Assembly: GCA_017391185.1 (NCBI GenBank)
Contig: JAFOZN010000063.1
Span: forward strand, 1 to 9,488
Length of the DNA stretch: 9,488 nt
Reading direction: 5' to 3'
Source: Alistipes sp.
GTDB lineage: Bacteria; Bacteroidota; Bacteroidia; Bacteroidales; Rikenellaceae
Below, one piece after another: positions 1 through 6,681 of this stretch (positions are counted from its first letter, which is position 1; the number at the start of each line of letters is the position of its first letter). Both the position numbers and the translations under genes were made by a program. The notes under the pieces were generated by a model. That model was not told the DNA's origin. It worked only from the letters and a program-made list of their open reading frames with translations, and ran no database searches.

Positions 1-45
1 AGGGGGTATAATTTTTTGCCATAAAAGTCGGAATTTTTCAAGATT

Positions 46-75
46 CAAAATTAATAAATTTTGTCCAAAAAACAA
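46..75 (-). promoter_or_regulatory. Candidate Bacteroidota-type promoter, leftward
   Basis: Read on the minus strand, TTG (75-73) is followed by exactly 19 bases and then TAATTTTG (53-46). This fits the known Bacteroidota primary sigma factor pattern of a -33 TTG and a -7 TAnnTTTG box with about 19-21 bases between. Transcription would start near position 40 and run out of the left edge, so the gene served is not visible. The region is very AT-rich, so a chance match is possible. Confidence 0.35.
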
Positions 76-102
76 GTGGTTATCTGCAAAAATTGCTTCA
101 TG

Positions 103-125
103 CTAATAAAACACCCGTTACGGGT
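103..125 (-). terminator. Candidate intrinsic terminator after comF
   Basis: On the minus strand the sequence ACCCG-TAA-CGGGT (125-113) forms a 5-bp GC-rich stem with a 3-base loop, followed by GTTTTATTAG (112-103). It lies about 130 bases beyond the comF stop and would be a natural end for the leftward transcript. The stem is short and the T-run is interrupted, so it may be weak or may work together with the larger hairpins at 162-232. Confidence 0.4.
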
Positions 126-137
126 ACGTCATGCCCC

Positions 138-243
138 AATTTTGAATTTTGAACTGACGCTGCGGAGCGAGAGCAGAGGGTGCTTGCACCCTTTGCCGAG
201 CCGCGAGGAGGAAACGCCGATTCATTCGGCGTAATTTTGAATT
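138..243. repeat. Palindromic intergenic element with two hairpins and AATTTTGAATT flanks
   Basis: Two copies of AATTTTGAATT (138-148 and 233-243) bracket a GC-rich core. The left copy extends as a tandem heptamer, AATTTTG twice. The core has a long imperfect hairpin. GCGG (162-165) pairs with CCGC (201-204), then come opposed A/G and G/A positions, CG/CG, a 3-base bulge, and a 10-11 bp stem GCAGAGGGTGC/GCACCCTTTGC (173-183/186-196, one G-T pair). A second, perfect 7-bp hairpin follows: ACGCCGA (214-220) with TCGGCGT (226-232). This looks like a dispersed REP- or MITE-like intergenic repeat, but repetition elsewhere cannot be seen in one window. It could also help end the comF transcript. Confidence 0.5.
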
Positions 244-251
244 ATTTGCCT

Positions 252-968
252 TTACCCTTTGCTGATTGCGTTGCGCGAACAACACAGAGTAGCTACACTG
301 AGGCGGGCACTCGGCACAACTCGGAGAATCTCACAACCCAAAGAGATGATGGTTGCTCCCGTAGTGAAGACATCATCCACCAAAAGTATGTGCTTACCCT
401 CCAGCTCCTTAGCCTTGCTGACAGAGAAAATTCCCTCCACATTATCCCAACGCTCGGAATAGGATTGCGATGTCTGACTTGTGTTATATCGTGTACGGCG
501 CACAAGACCACTCCTGACAGGCAGACCAAGCTCCTCGGCCATACCCAAAGCCAGCTCCTCGGATTGATTGTATCCGCGAGAGAGCCTGCGCCTCCAATGC
601 AGAGGTACGGGAAGAATCATATCCACATCCTCGAAAATGGCCTGCTCACGAAGTATTGCTCCCCACCAACGACCCAAATTATAGGCTATGCGCCACTGAC
701 CACCATATTTGAAACGATGCACCACATCTTGCCACTCGCTACCCTCGACATACCACAACAGAGCCACCGCCCTCTCTACTGGCATCAAGCCCCAAAATCG
801 CTGATGCATAGGATTTTCCTCATCCAGCCACAGCTGTGTCAGCGGAGCCATAGTTTCACACAGAGAGCATATCACCTCTTGGCCATGCAACATTCGTCCA
901 CACAGCGGACAAGTGCGAGGCGCAACCAATGAAACCAGATCAGAGAGTATTCTACTGAGGATCGACAT
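252..968 (-). CDS. comF: ComF family phosphoribosyltransferase-fold protein
   Basis: This 238-residue protein has the full ComF layout. An N-terminal zinc-binding module has C20-x2-C23 and C34-x2-C37. A phosphoribosyltransferase-like domain follows, with PVPLHWRRRLSRGYNQSEEL (120-139), a RTRYNTSQ segment (158-165) leading to NVEGIF (176-181), and the PRPP-loop signature LLVDDVFTTGAT (195-206). Length is normal for the family. In Bacillus and Haemophilus, ComFC/ComF proteins are needed for uptake of transforming DNA, acting in the cytoplasm with a helicase. Many non-competent bacteria also carry one, with no settled role, so competence is not implied here. The ATG at 968 lies inside the end of priA (17-base overlap), which suggests translational coupling. 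It is the last gene of the leftward run. Confidence 0.93.
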   Translation of the reverse strand: MSILSRILSDLVSLVAPRTCPLCGRMLHGQEVICSLCETMAPLTQLWLDEENPMHQRFWGLMPVERAVALLWYVEGSEWQDVVHRFKYGGQWRIAYNLGRWWGAILREQAIFEDVDMILPVPLHWRRRLSRGYNQSEELALGMAEELGLPVRSGLVRRTRYNTSQTSQSYSERWDNVEGIFSVSKAKELEGKHILLVDDVFTTGATIISLGCEILRVVPSARLSVATLCCSRNAISKG

Positions 969-3213
969 CTATGGAAATGGTTACTGACTTATACATTTTC
1001 TCCCCCTCCATCTCGCCCATCACCTTGCGAATCAGCTCACGTGCCTTCGACATCGAGCGACCACTTTCAATCTTGAGCATTATGCACAAAGCATATATCC
1101 CCCTGATACGGTCAATCGGCGGAGCTACGGGACCTATGACACGTCTGCCAAAGCTCTTTCTCAGTCGCTCAGCAAAGAGTGTCGCACCACCCAGCAACAG
1201 GCGTGCATCCTCATGGCGCATGGTAAACTGTATGATATGCGAATATGGCGGATAGGCAAACTGATGACGCTCCTGCAACTCGCTACGAGCCATCGCATCA
1301 TAGTCTGCTCGCATAACCCAACCTATGACAGGGTTATCCGCTTCGGAGGTCTGCAACACAACCACACCCTCCTTCTCTCTTCTTCCAGCACGCCCCGCCA
1401 CCTGTGTCATGAGTTGGAAGGCACGCTCCGAGGAGCGGAAATCGGGCGAGGAGATCATATTGTCGGCATTGAGGATTCCCACCACCGAGACACGCCCGAA
1501 GTCGAAACCCTTGGTAATCATCTGCGTGCCGACCAAGATATCGGTCTGGCCACTCTCAAAATCCTTGATGATACGGTTGTAGGCGCTCATCGAGGTCGAA
1601 GTATCACGATCCAGACGTGCCACACGAGCTTCGGGGAAGAGTTCCGAGATAGCCTCCTCGACTCGCTCGGTACCAAATCCCATAGTATGAATATCGGCTC
1701 TTTGACACTGAGGGCAGACGCGGGGTATCTCTGTAGTATGACCACAATAGTGGCACTCCATACGGTTTTTGTCACGATGCAGAGTCAATGTGACATTGCA
1801 ATTTGGACAACGCAGAGTCCAGCCGCACTCCTTACAACCAACATAAGGCGAAAAGCCTCGTCTATTCTGGAAAAGCATCACCTGCTCACCCTGCTCCAAG
1901 GCCTCGGAAATAGCCTTCAGCAGAGGTTGATTGAAGTGTGCCTTGCGCTCACCTCGCTTCACAGAACGCATTGTCTCTGAAAGGATTATACGCGGTGGGC
2001 GAGCTTCGCCATAGCGTTCATCGAGATATGAATATCCATATTTCCCCCACAATGCATTGGCATAACTCTCAAGGGCTGGCGTAGCACTCGAAAGCAAGGT
2101 CTTACCACCATAGATTGAGGCCAAAATCGTAGCACAATCGCGCCCATTATATCGTGGTGCGGTATCGGTCTGCTTATAACTCGAATCATGCTCCTCATCG
2201 ACAATAACCAAACCGAGATGTCGCAGAGGAAGAAAGATTGCCGAGCGTGCGCCTACGATAAGTTCGCCACCTCTGCTACGCATCATTCTAAAATATATCT
2301 CCGTACGGCGCAGATTAGTGAGTTTGGAGTGATATGCCGTCACGCGCGAGCCAAAGACACGCTCCAGACGAGAGATAAGTTGCGAAGTGAGAGCAATCTC
2401 TGGCAAGAGCAAGAGTACATCCTTCTCTTCGCTCAACGCCTTAGCTATCAGATGCATATACACTTCGGTCTTACCCGATCCCGTAATACCGTGCAGAAGA
2501 TGTACATTGCGATTCTGCGCCCACGATTGCTCGATCTGAGCCAAAGCCTGAGTCTGTTTTGAAGTCAACTGGGGCAGAGAAAACATATTCTCATGGGCAA
2601 TCTCTATGGTGCGTTCACGCTCCGTCACAGAGATATATCCCGCCTTACGCAGAGCCGAGAGCATAGCCGAGTCGCAATCGACCAATCGGCGAGGGATCTC
2701 ACCAAAGGAGTTTAATCTCTCCGATGGGAAATCGGCAATCTGCTCTAAAGACTCCTTGCGGCGTGGTGCTCGGCGTGCAATACGCTCACACTCTGCTCTG
2801 AGAGTATCCCTATCTTGCCACTCATCATTTAGGCGCAGATAGGCTTCGGTGCGTGGTCGAAACTCATCGGCACGAAAATCCTCTTCGGTAGAGCCTTGAG
2901 GTTTAATCAACGAAGGCAAGGCCATACGCATCACCTCACCTACGGTACACATATAATACTCGGCTACCCACTCCCACAAGCGCATCTGCCCCTGATCGAG
3001 CAATGGCTCGGAGTAGAGCCTACGGCCTACGCTCTTGATACGTTTGAAATCGGGCTTCTGATCATGCAGACGCCACACGATGCCCGTATAGATGTTGCGT
3101 GGGCCAAACTGCACCGCCACAGCATCGCCCACACCGAGCTTCATCCCCTCAGGTACAGAGAATGAATAGGTAGGTTGCGCAAGTGGCAACAATATGTCGG
3201 CATAGCGTGGCAC
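952..3213 (-). CDS. priA: Primosomal protein N' (replication restart helicase PriA)
   Basis: PriA is a 3'-to-5' superfamily 2 helicase that recognises stalled or collapsed forks and reloads the replicative helicase. The 753 residues are close to the family norm. They show an N-terminal 3'-DNA-end-binding region (about 1-105), Walker A GITGSGKT (242-249), Walker B DEEH (339-342), and SSATPA (375-380). Eight zinc-binding cysteines follow (460, 463, 469, 472, 487, 490, 500, 503), then GTQMITKGFDF (562-572) and the arginine-finger motif QVAGRAGR (604-611). All key residues are present. The start is a GTG at 3213: reading upstream in frame reaches a TAA at 3240-3238 with no ATG, and the N-terminus PRYADILLPL suits the family. 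It follows hslR by 57 bases and overlaps comF by 17 bases. Confidence 0.97.
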   Translation of the reverse strand: MPRYADILLPLAQPTYSFSVPEGMKLGVGDAVAVQFGPRNIYTGIVWRLHDQKPDFKRIKSVGRRLYSEPLLDQGQMRLWEWVAEYYMCTVGEVMRMALPSLIKPQGSTEEDFRADEFRPRTEAYLRLNDEWQDRDTLRAECERIARRAPRRKESLEQIADFPSERLNSFGEIPRRLVDCDSAMLSALRKAGYISVTERERTIEIAHENMFSLPQLTSKQTQALAQIEQSWAQNRNVHLLHGITGSGKTEVYMHLIAKALSEEKDVLLLLPEIALTSQLISRLERVFGSRVTAYHSKLTNLRRTEIYFRMMRSRGGELIVGARSAIFLPLRHLGLVIVDEEHDSSYKQTDTAPRYNGRDCATILASIYGGKTLLSSATPALESYANALWGKYGYSYLDERYGEARPPRIILSETMRSVKRGERKAHFNQPLLKAISEALEQGEQVMLFQNRRGFSPYVGCKECGWTLRCPNCNVTLTLHRDKNRMECHYCGHTTEIPRVCPQCQRADIHTMGFGTERVEEAISELFPEARVARLDRDTSTSMSAYNRIIKDFESGQTDILVGTQMITKGFDFGRVSVVGILNADNMISSPDFRSSERAFQLMTQVAGRAGRREKEGVVVLQTSEADNPVIGWVMRADYDAMARSELQERHQFAYPPYSHIIQFTMRHEDARLLLGGATLFAERLRKSFGRRVIGPVAPPIDRIRGIYALCIMLKIESGRSMSKARELIRKVMGEMEGEKMYKSVTISIDVDPQ

Positions 3214-3270
3214 GGCAGATAGTATTATAGGTTGAAGTTAAGTGGACAGTTCTATGGCTCAGAGACTTGA

Positions 3271-3687
3271 CTACTCGTCATCGTCATCCTCCCAAGCCTC
3301 ATCATCGAGGTAAAAATCCTCCATCAGAGCATCAATATCTCTGCGCTCCTTCTTGGTAGGGCGGCCCGTACCTCGCTCACGGAAGACAAAGATCGTCTCG
3401 CGTGGAGCAGAGAGTTTCTGCAACTCCTCCTCTGGGGTGATGTTGAGACAGAATTGGGGTACGTTTTTAGCTCCCTGACGACTTGACACCAACTCCAATA
3501 CTTTGTATTGATAGGTCACAGGCATGCGCTTTACGGAGATGACATCACCCTCCTTGACCTCGCGCGAGGGTTTGGCGTAGGCGTTATTTACCAACACACG
3601 ATTGTTGCGTATAGCATCGGCGGCATCGCTGCGAGTCTTAAAGACACGCACCGCCCAGAGATATTTATCTAATCTTACTTGACTCAT
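3271..3687 (-). CDS. hslR: S4-domain RNA-binding protein, Hsp15 (HslR)-like
   Basis: This small 138-residue protein opens with a clear S4 RNA-binding domain (about residues 4-65): RLDKYLWAVRVFKTRSDAAD, then a VLVNN turn and a KPSREVKEGD loop, as in the Hsp15 family. A basic segment follows (GTGRPTKKERRDID, 106-119), and the protein ends in an acidic tail rich in Asp and Glu (about 123-138). E. coli Hsp15 binds 50S subunits that carry a stranded peptidyl-tRNA after early termination and helps recycle them. The same role here is inferred from the family. An S4-domain RNA-modifying enzyme is unlikely, because no catalytic domain follows. It lies 87 bases after ftsW and 57 bases before priA, on the same strand. 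Confidence 0.88.
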   Translation of the reverse strand: MSQVRLDKYLWAVRVFKTRSDAADAIRNNRVLVNNAYAKPSREVKEGDVISVKRMPVTYQYKVLELVSSRQGAKNVPQFCLNITPEEELQKLSAPRETIFVFRERGTGRPTKKERRDIDALMEDFYLDDEAWEDDDDE

Positions 3688-3731
3688 TTATCTAAAGTTT
3701 CATTCTTTGACAATTCCCCCCTCTGGCGGGA

Positions 3732-3774
3732 TTCACACCCTTCTCACCAAGCTCTCATTTGAAACTTTCACACC
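3732..3774 (-). promoter_or_regulatory. Repeated GGTGWGAA motifs in the ftsW-hslR gap
   Basis: The 87-base gap between ftsW and hslR holds three minus-strand copies of an octamer: GGTGTGAA (3774-3767), GGTGAGAA (3748-3741) and GGTGTGAA (3739-3732). The two outer copies extend to an identical decamer AGGGTGTGAA. The gap also has a 9-bp inverted repeat, AAAGTTTCA (3694-3702) with TGAAACTTT (3760-3768), whose right arm overlaps the first octamer by two bases. This could be a protein-binding site or a structured leader for hslR-priA-comF. I find no TAnnTTTG box here. Confidence 0.3.
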
Positions 3775-5118
3775 CTATCGCTCCTCCTCGTGCGAGCCTT
3801 CGGCAGTCTGACGACTAACGCTCAGGATCATACCCAAGCCGATAGCCGTAAAGAGCATCGAAGAGCCTCCGCGCGAAATCAGCGGCAAGGTTTGTCCCGT
3901 CTCAGGGATTATATTTACAGTCACCATAAGGTGCAAAAGTGCTTGCATAGTAATCAGCAGTGCCACACCGAGCGAAAGCATGGCGGGAAACTTTTTGGGA
4001 CATCGCTCAAAGATCTCTATGGCACGGAAAAATACCCACACATAGAGAGCTATAAGGATGATGGACAAGCCCAGGCCATACTCCTCGACAAAGAATGCAA
4101 AGGCATAGTCACTCTCAGGGTGAGTCATCTCCACTCGGACGGCACTCTGACCTGCACCACGCCCCATGATTCCGCCTTTATGGATGGCAATCATCGAGCG
4201 TTCGGTATCGCTCAGATCCTCAACATCGACTTCGGTGCGATCCGTAGTCCATACCTCCACCCAAGTCGAGATACGACCTCCAGCAGTCTGGCTTCGGCCA
4301 AGTCCCAACAAAGCAACAATGGCAACGCCCACCAAAGCCCACTTTAGGATACGGAAGAGCTCCACCCATCTGACACGTCCGATATAGAGCATCACCAGCG
4401 ACATGCCAAATACCAACACCGCCGAAGAGGTGTGCGCGGGGAAGATCACCAGACAAGCAATCAAGATAGGCAAGAGGATAGGGATGAATCCCTCTTTGAT
4501 GATTCTCTGTTGCTTGGGGCTACCCCATGTCCAAAATTTCATGCTCGGCACAATCTGCAAGGTGCGTATGGTCGATTGCCTGTCGGCCAAGACACGCGCC
4601 AAGAAGGCCACTGTAGCTACTTTGAGCATCTCCGAGGGTTGGAACTGAAAACCCATGATGGAGATCCAGCGAGCTGCACCGTTGGTGGTCTGTCCCGTAA
4701 AATAGACCATCAAAGTCAGCATCACAGCAAGCCAAAAGAGAGGTTTGGCCCATATACGATAGACTCGGCTATTGACTCGATGCACCACACAGAGGGCTAT
4801 GATACTGATGCCCAGAGTGAAGAACTGCGTCTTGAGGAACTGCATCGTAGTGATGGCCGAACGGGGATTATATGCCATCTTAGCCGTAGATGAATAGACG
4901 ACAAGTACCGAGATGGTCATCAGCGCAATGATAATCACCCACAAGACTCTATCGCCTCCAAAGAGGCTCAATATCGAGTTTATCAAGCCGCCACCCTGCA
5001 CCATATCGGGGCGCACGGCAACATCATCCGTAGCATCGGCTGCAACATTTGTTGCATTTTGCTGCGGCTGAGCTTCGTCCACACGTCTGATATGTTTGCT
5101 ATAATCCACCTCCGACAT
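3775..5118 (-). CDS. ftsW: SEDS peptidoglycan polymerase FtsW
   Basis: FtsW is the septal peptidoglycan glycosyltransferase of the SEDS family. It joins lipid II units in the inner membrane together with its partner transpeptidase FtsI. The 447 residues contain about ten hydrophobic segments (first near 57-77, last near 415-435). Family motifs are NGAARWI (146-152), FQPSE (159-163), the catalytic aspartate D337 in HPESDYAFAF on the large extracytoplasmic loop, and PETGQTLPLISRGGSS (405-420). An N-terminal tail of about 55 mostly polar residues precedes the first membrane segment and makes the protein longer than E. coli FtsW (414). RodA is the main alternative, but the position right after murD, with a 12-base gap, supports FtsW. 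The start is an ATG. Confidence 0.95.
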   Translation of the reverse strand: MSEVDYSKHIRRVDEAQPQQNATNVAADATDDVAVRPDMVQGGGLINSILSLFGGDRVLWVIIIALMTISVLVVYSSTAKMAYNPRSAITTMQFLKTQFFTLGISIIALCVVHRVNSRVYRIWAKPLFWLAVMLTLMVYFTGQTTNGAARWISIMGFQFQPSEMLKVATVAFLARVLADRQSTIRTLQIVPSMKFWTWGSPKQQRIIKEGFIPILLPILIACLVIFPAHTSSAVLVFGMSLVMLYIGRVRWVELFRILKWALVGVAIVALLGLGRSQTAGGRISTWVEVWTTDRTEVDVEDLSDTERSMIAIHKGGIMGRGAGQSAVRVEMTHPESDYAFAFFVEEYGLGLSIILIALYVWVFFRAIEIFERCPKKFPAMLSLGVALLITMQALLHLMVTVNIIPETGQTLPLISRGGSSMLFTAIGLGMILSVSRQTAEGSHEEER

Positions 5119-5130
5119 AAGACCTAAAAT

Positions 5131-6489
5131 TTATTTCAAAACATTCTCCTCAACCCACTCTTTGAAGAGTCGGCCACGATGTTCGTAGCTCTTAAACAAA
5201 TCGAAACTTGCACACGCAGGCGAAAGCAATACCGTATCGCCCGACTCTGCCAAAGATTTGGCACTCTGCATGGCCTCTTCGAGCGAAGAGCAAGAGACAA
5301 CATTTGGCACTACGCCCGTAAATTCACGGATGAGTTTCTCATTATCCACACCCATGCAGACCAGAGCTTTGACCTTCTGGCGAGCAAAAGGCTTGAGTGG
5401 CTCATAATCATTACCCTTATCGGTACCGCCCGCAATCCACACCACAGGGCGAGTCATGCTCTCCAAAGCATACCACACCGAATCGACATTAGTCGCCTTC
5501 GAATCGTTGATCCACTCCACTCCATCGCGCTCACCAGCTGGCTCCAAACGATGCTCCACAGGCGAAAAGTCGTATAAAGACTCCGCCACCTGCTCAGGCT
5601 CTACACCCGCAGCCATAGTGGCCAAAGCCGCAGCCATAGCGTTGTAGGAGTTATGCAAGCCCTTGATTTTGAGCTTCGAGGTATCTATCGTAAGGCTCTT
5701 TTTGCCCACGCGAGCAGTAAACTCACCATCTGCCGTAAGGAAGGCATCGCCCGAAGAGCTGGCAACGGCACATTTAGCAGCAAAAGGCAACTGTCGCATC
5801 GGCATATCATACTTCTCCAACTCAGCCGCTATCACCTCATCATCGGCCGAATAGACAAAGGCCGAGCGAGAGTTTTGATTGCGGATGATGCGCATCTTGG
5901 AGTCTATATAGTTTTGGAAACAATAGTCGTAACGATCCAGATGGTCGGGCGTGATGTTCATCAACACCGCCACATCGGCCTTGAAGCGATACATGCCATC
6001 CAACTGGAACGAGCTAAGCTCCAACACATACCAATCATAATCGGCCGTAGCCACCGAGTAGGCGAAACTCTCGCCGATATTACCACCCAACGAGACATTC
6101 ACACCCGCCTCGCGCATGATTTTATAGATGAGCGAGGTAGTAGTAGTCTTACCGTTGGAACCTGTGATGCAGATGGTCTTGGCACGCCCCATATAGCGCG
6201 AAGCGAACTCCATCTCCGAGATTACGGGGATACCCTTCTGCCTGATAGCCACCACGGCAGGGGCCTTTTCGGGGATACCTGGCGATTTGATCACCTCATC
6301 GGCAGCGAGCAGACGCTCCATAGTATGACCGCCCTCTTCGTACTCCACGCCCCACTCATCGAGCACAGCGCGATACTTGTCGGCCAGATGGCCTGCATCG
6401 CTCAACAAGACATCGAAGCCCTGCTTCTTGGCCAACACAGCCGAGCCATAGCCGCTGATTCCGCCACCCAAAACTACTATCTTTTTCAT
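5131..6489 (-). CDS. murD: UDP-N-acetylmuramoyl-L-alanine--D-glutamate ligase
   Basis: MurD is the cytoplasmic ATP-dependent ligase that adds D-glutamate to UDP-MurNAc-L-Ala. Numbered from the ATG at 6489 (452 residues), it shows an N-terminal nucleotide-fold glycine motif GGGISGYGSA (8-17), the ATP loop GSNGKTT (110-116), LSSFQL (158-163), NITPDHLDRY (178-187), K198 as the expected carbamylated lysine, NDSKATN (328-334), and the C-terminal SPACASFD (423-430) that marks MurD among Mur ligases. A GTG at 6513 would add eight residues (MKILYKHA). I prefer the ATG because KKIVVLGGG then begins at the first beta strand, as in homologues. However, that GTG overlaps the stop of a small upstream open frame. 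Unlike its neighbours, murD has a 192-base leader. Confidence 0.96.
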   Translation of the reverse strand: MKKIVVLGGGISGYGSAVLAKKQGFDVLLSDAGHLADKYRAVLDEWGVEYEEGGHTMERLLAADEVIKSPGIPEKAPAVVAIRQKGIPVISEMEFASRYMGRAKTICITGSNGKTTTTSLIYKIMREAGVNVSLGGNIGESFAYSVATADYDWYVLELSSFQLDGMYRFKADVAVLMNITPDHLDRYDYCFQNYIDSKMRIIRNQNSRSAFVYSADDEVIAAELEKYDMPMRQLPFAAKCAVASSSGDAFLTADGEFTARVGKKSLTIDTSKLKIKGLHNSYNAMAAALATMAAGVEPEQVAESLYDFSPVEHRLEPAGERDGVEWINDSKATNVDSVWYALESMTRPVVWIAGGTDKGNDYEPLKPFARQKVKALVCMGVDNEKLIREFTGVVPNVVSCSSLEEAMQSAKSLAESGDTVLLSPACASFDLFKSYEHRGRLFKEWVEENVLK

Positions 6490-6681
6490 AGCGTGTTTAT
6501 ATAGTATTTTCACTAAAATTTATATCTCTTGTTTATTTTGGTATTCCTACCTTCTCCAATAGAAGTTGTATAACAAGAGGGGGCTTTAGGCACGTGTAGT
6601 CTAAGAAACCGCAGCATACTATGGCGTATGTGGGGATTTCGAAGACAAACGTAACGCCAAAAACACATTGTTAGAGAGCTT
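6490..6681 (-). other. 192-base mraY-murD gap with a possible small ORF and folded leader
   Basis: This is the largest gap between genes in the run. On the minus strand a 51-codon open frame runs from an ATG at 6668, 13 bases after the mraY stop, to a TAG at 6515-6513. It encodes a basic Arg/Lys-rich peptide starting MCFWRYVCLR that I do not recognise. The same stretch has an 8-bp inverted repeat, CTCTTGTT (6526-6533) with AACAAGAG (6572-6579), enclosing two small stem-loops (6540-6551 and 6551-6565), plus a hairpin at 6615-6630. TACGTTTG (6653-6646) matches the -7 box but has no TTG at the right distance. Neither the peptide nor the fold is proven; an open frame this long is not rare by chance. 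Confidence 0.3.

Noticed and set aside
180..932. Plus-strand 250-codon open frame opposite comF
   Set aside because: It is antisense to a gene with all ComF motifs and has no recognisable domain; it is a shadow frame.
5653..6504. Plus-strand 283-codon open frame opposite murD
   Set aside because: It is antisense to murD catalytic motifs and shows no family features.
6490..6513. Extending murD to the GTG at 6513
   Set aside because: The extra eight residues precede the normal first beta strand and the ATG at 6489 fits homologues better; kept only as an alternative start.
6526..6579. Branched inverted repeats considered as a tRNA
   Set aside because: There is no 7-bp acceptor stem, no T-loop TTCRA sequence and no CCA-compatible end, so it is not tRNA-like.
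6646..6653. TACGTTTG as a murD promoter -7 box
   Set aside because: No TTG occurs 19-21 bases upstream, so only half the consensus is present.
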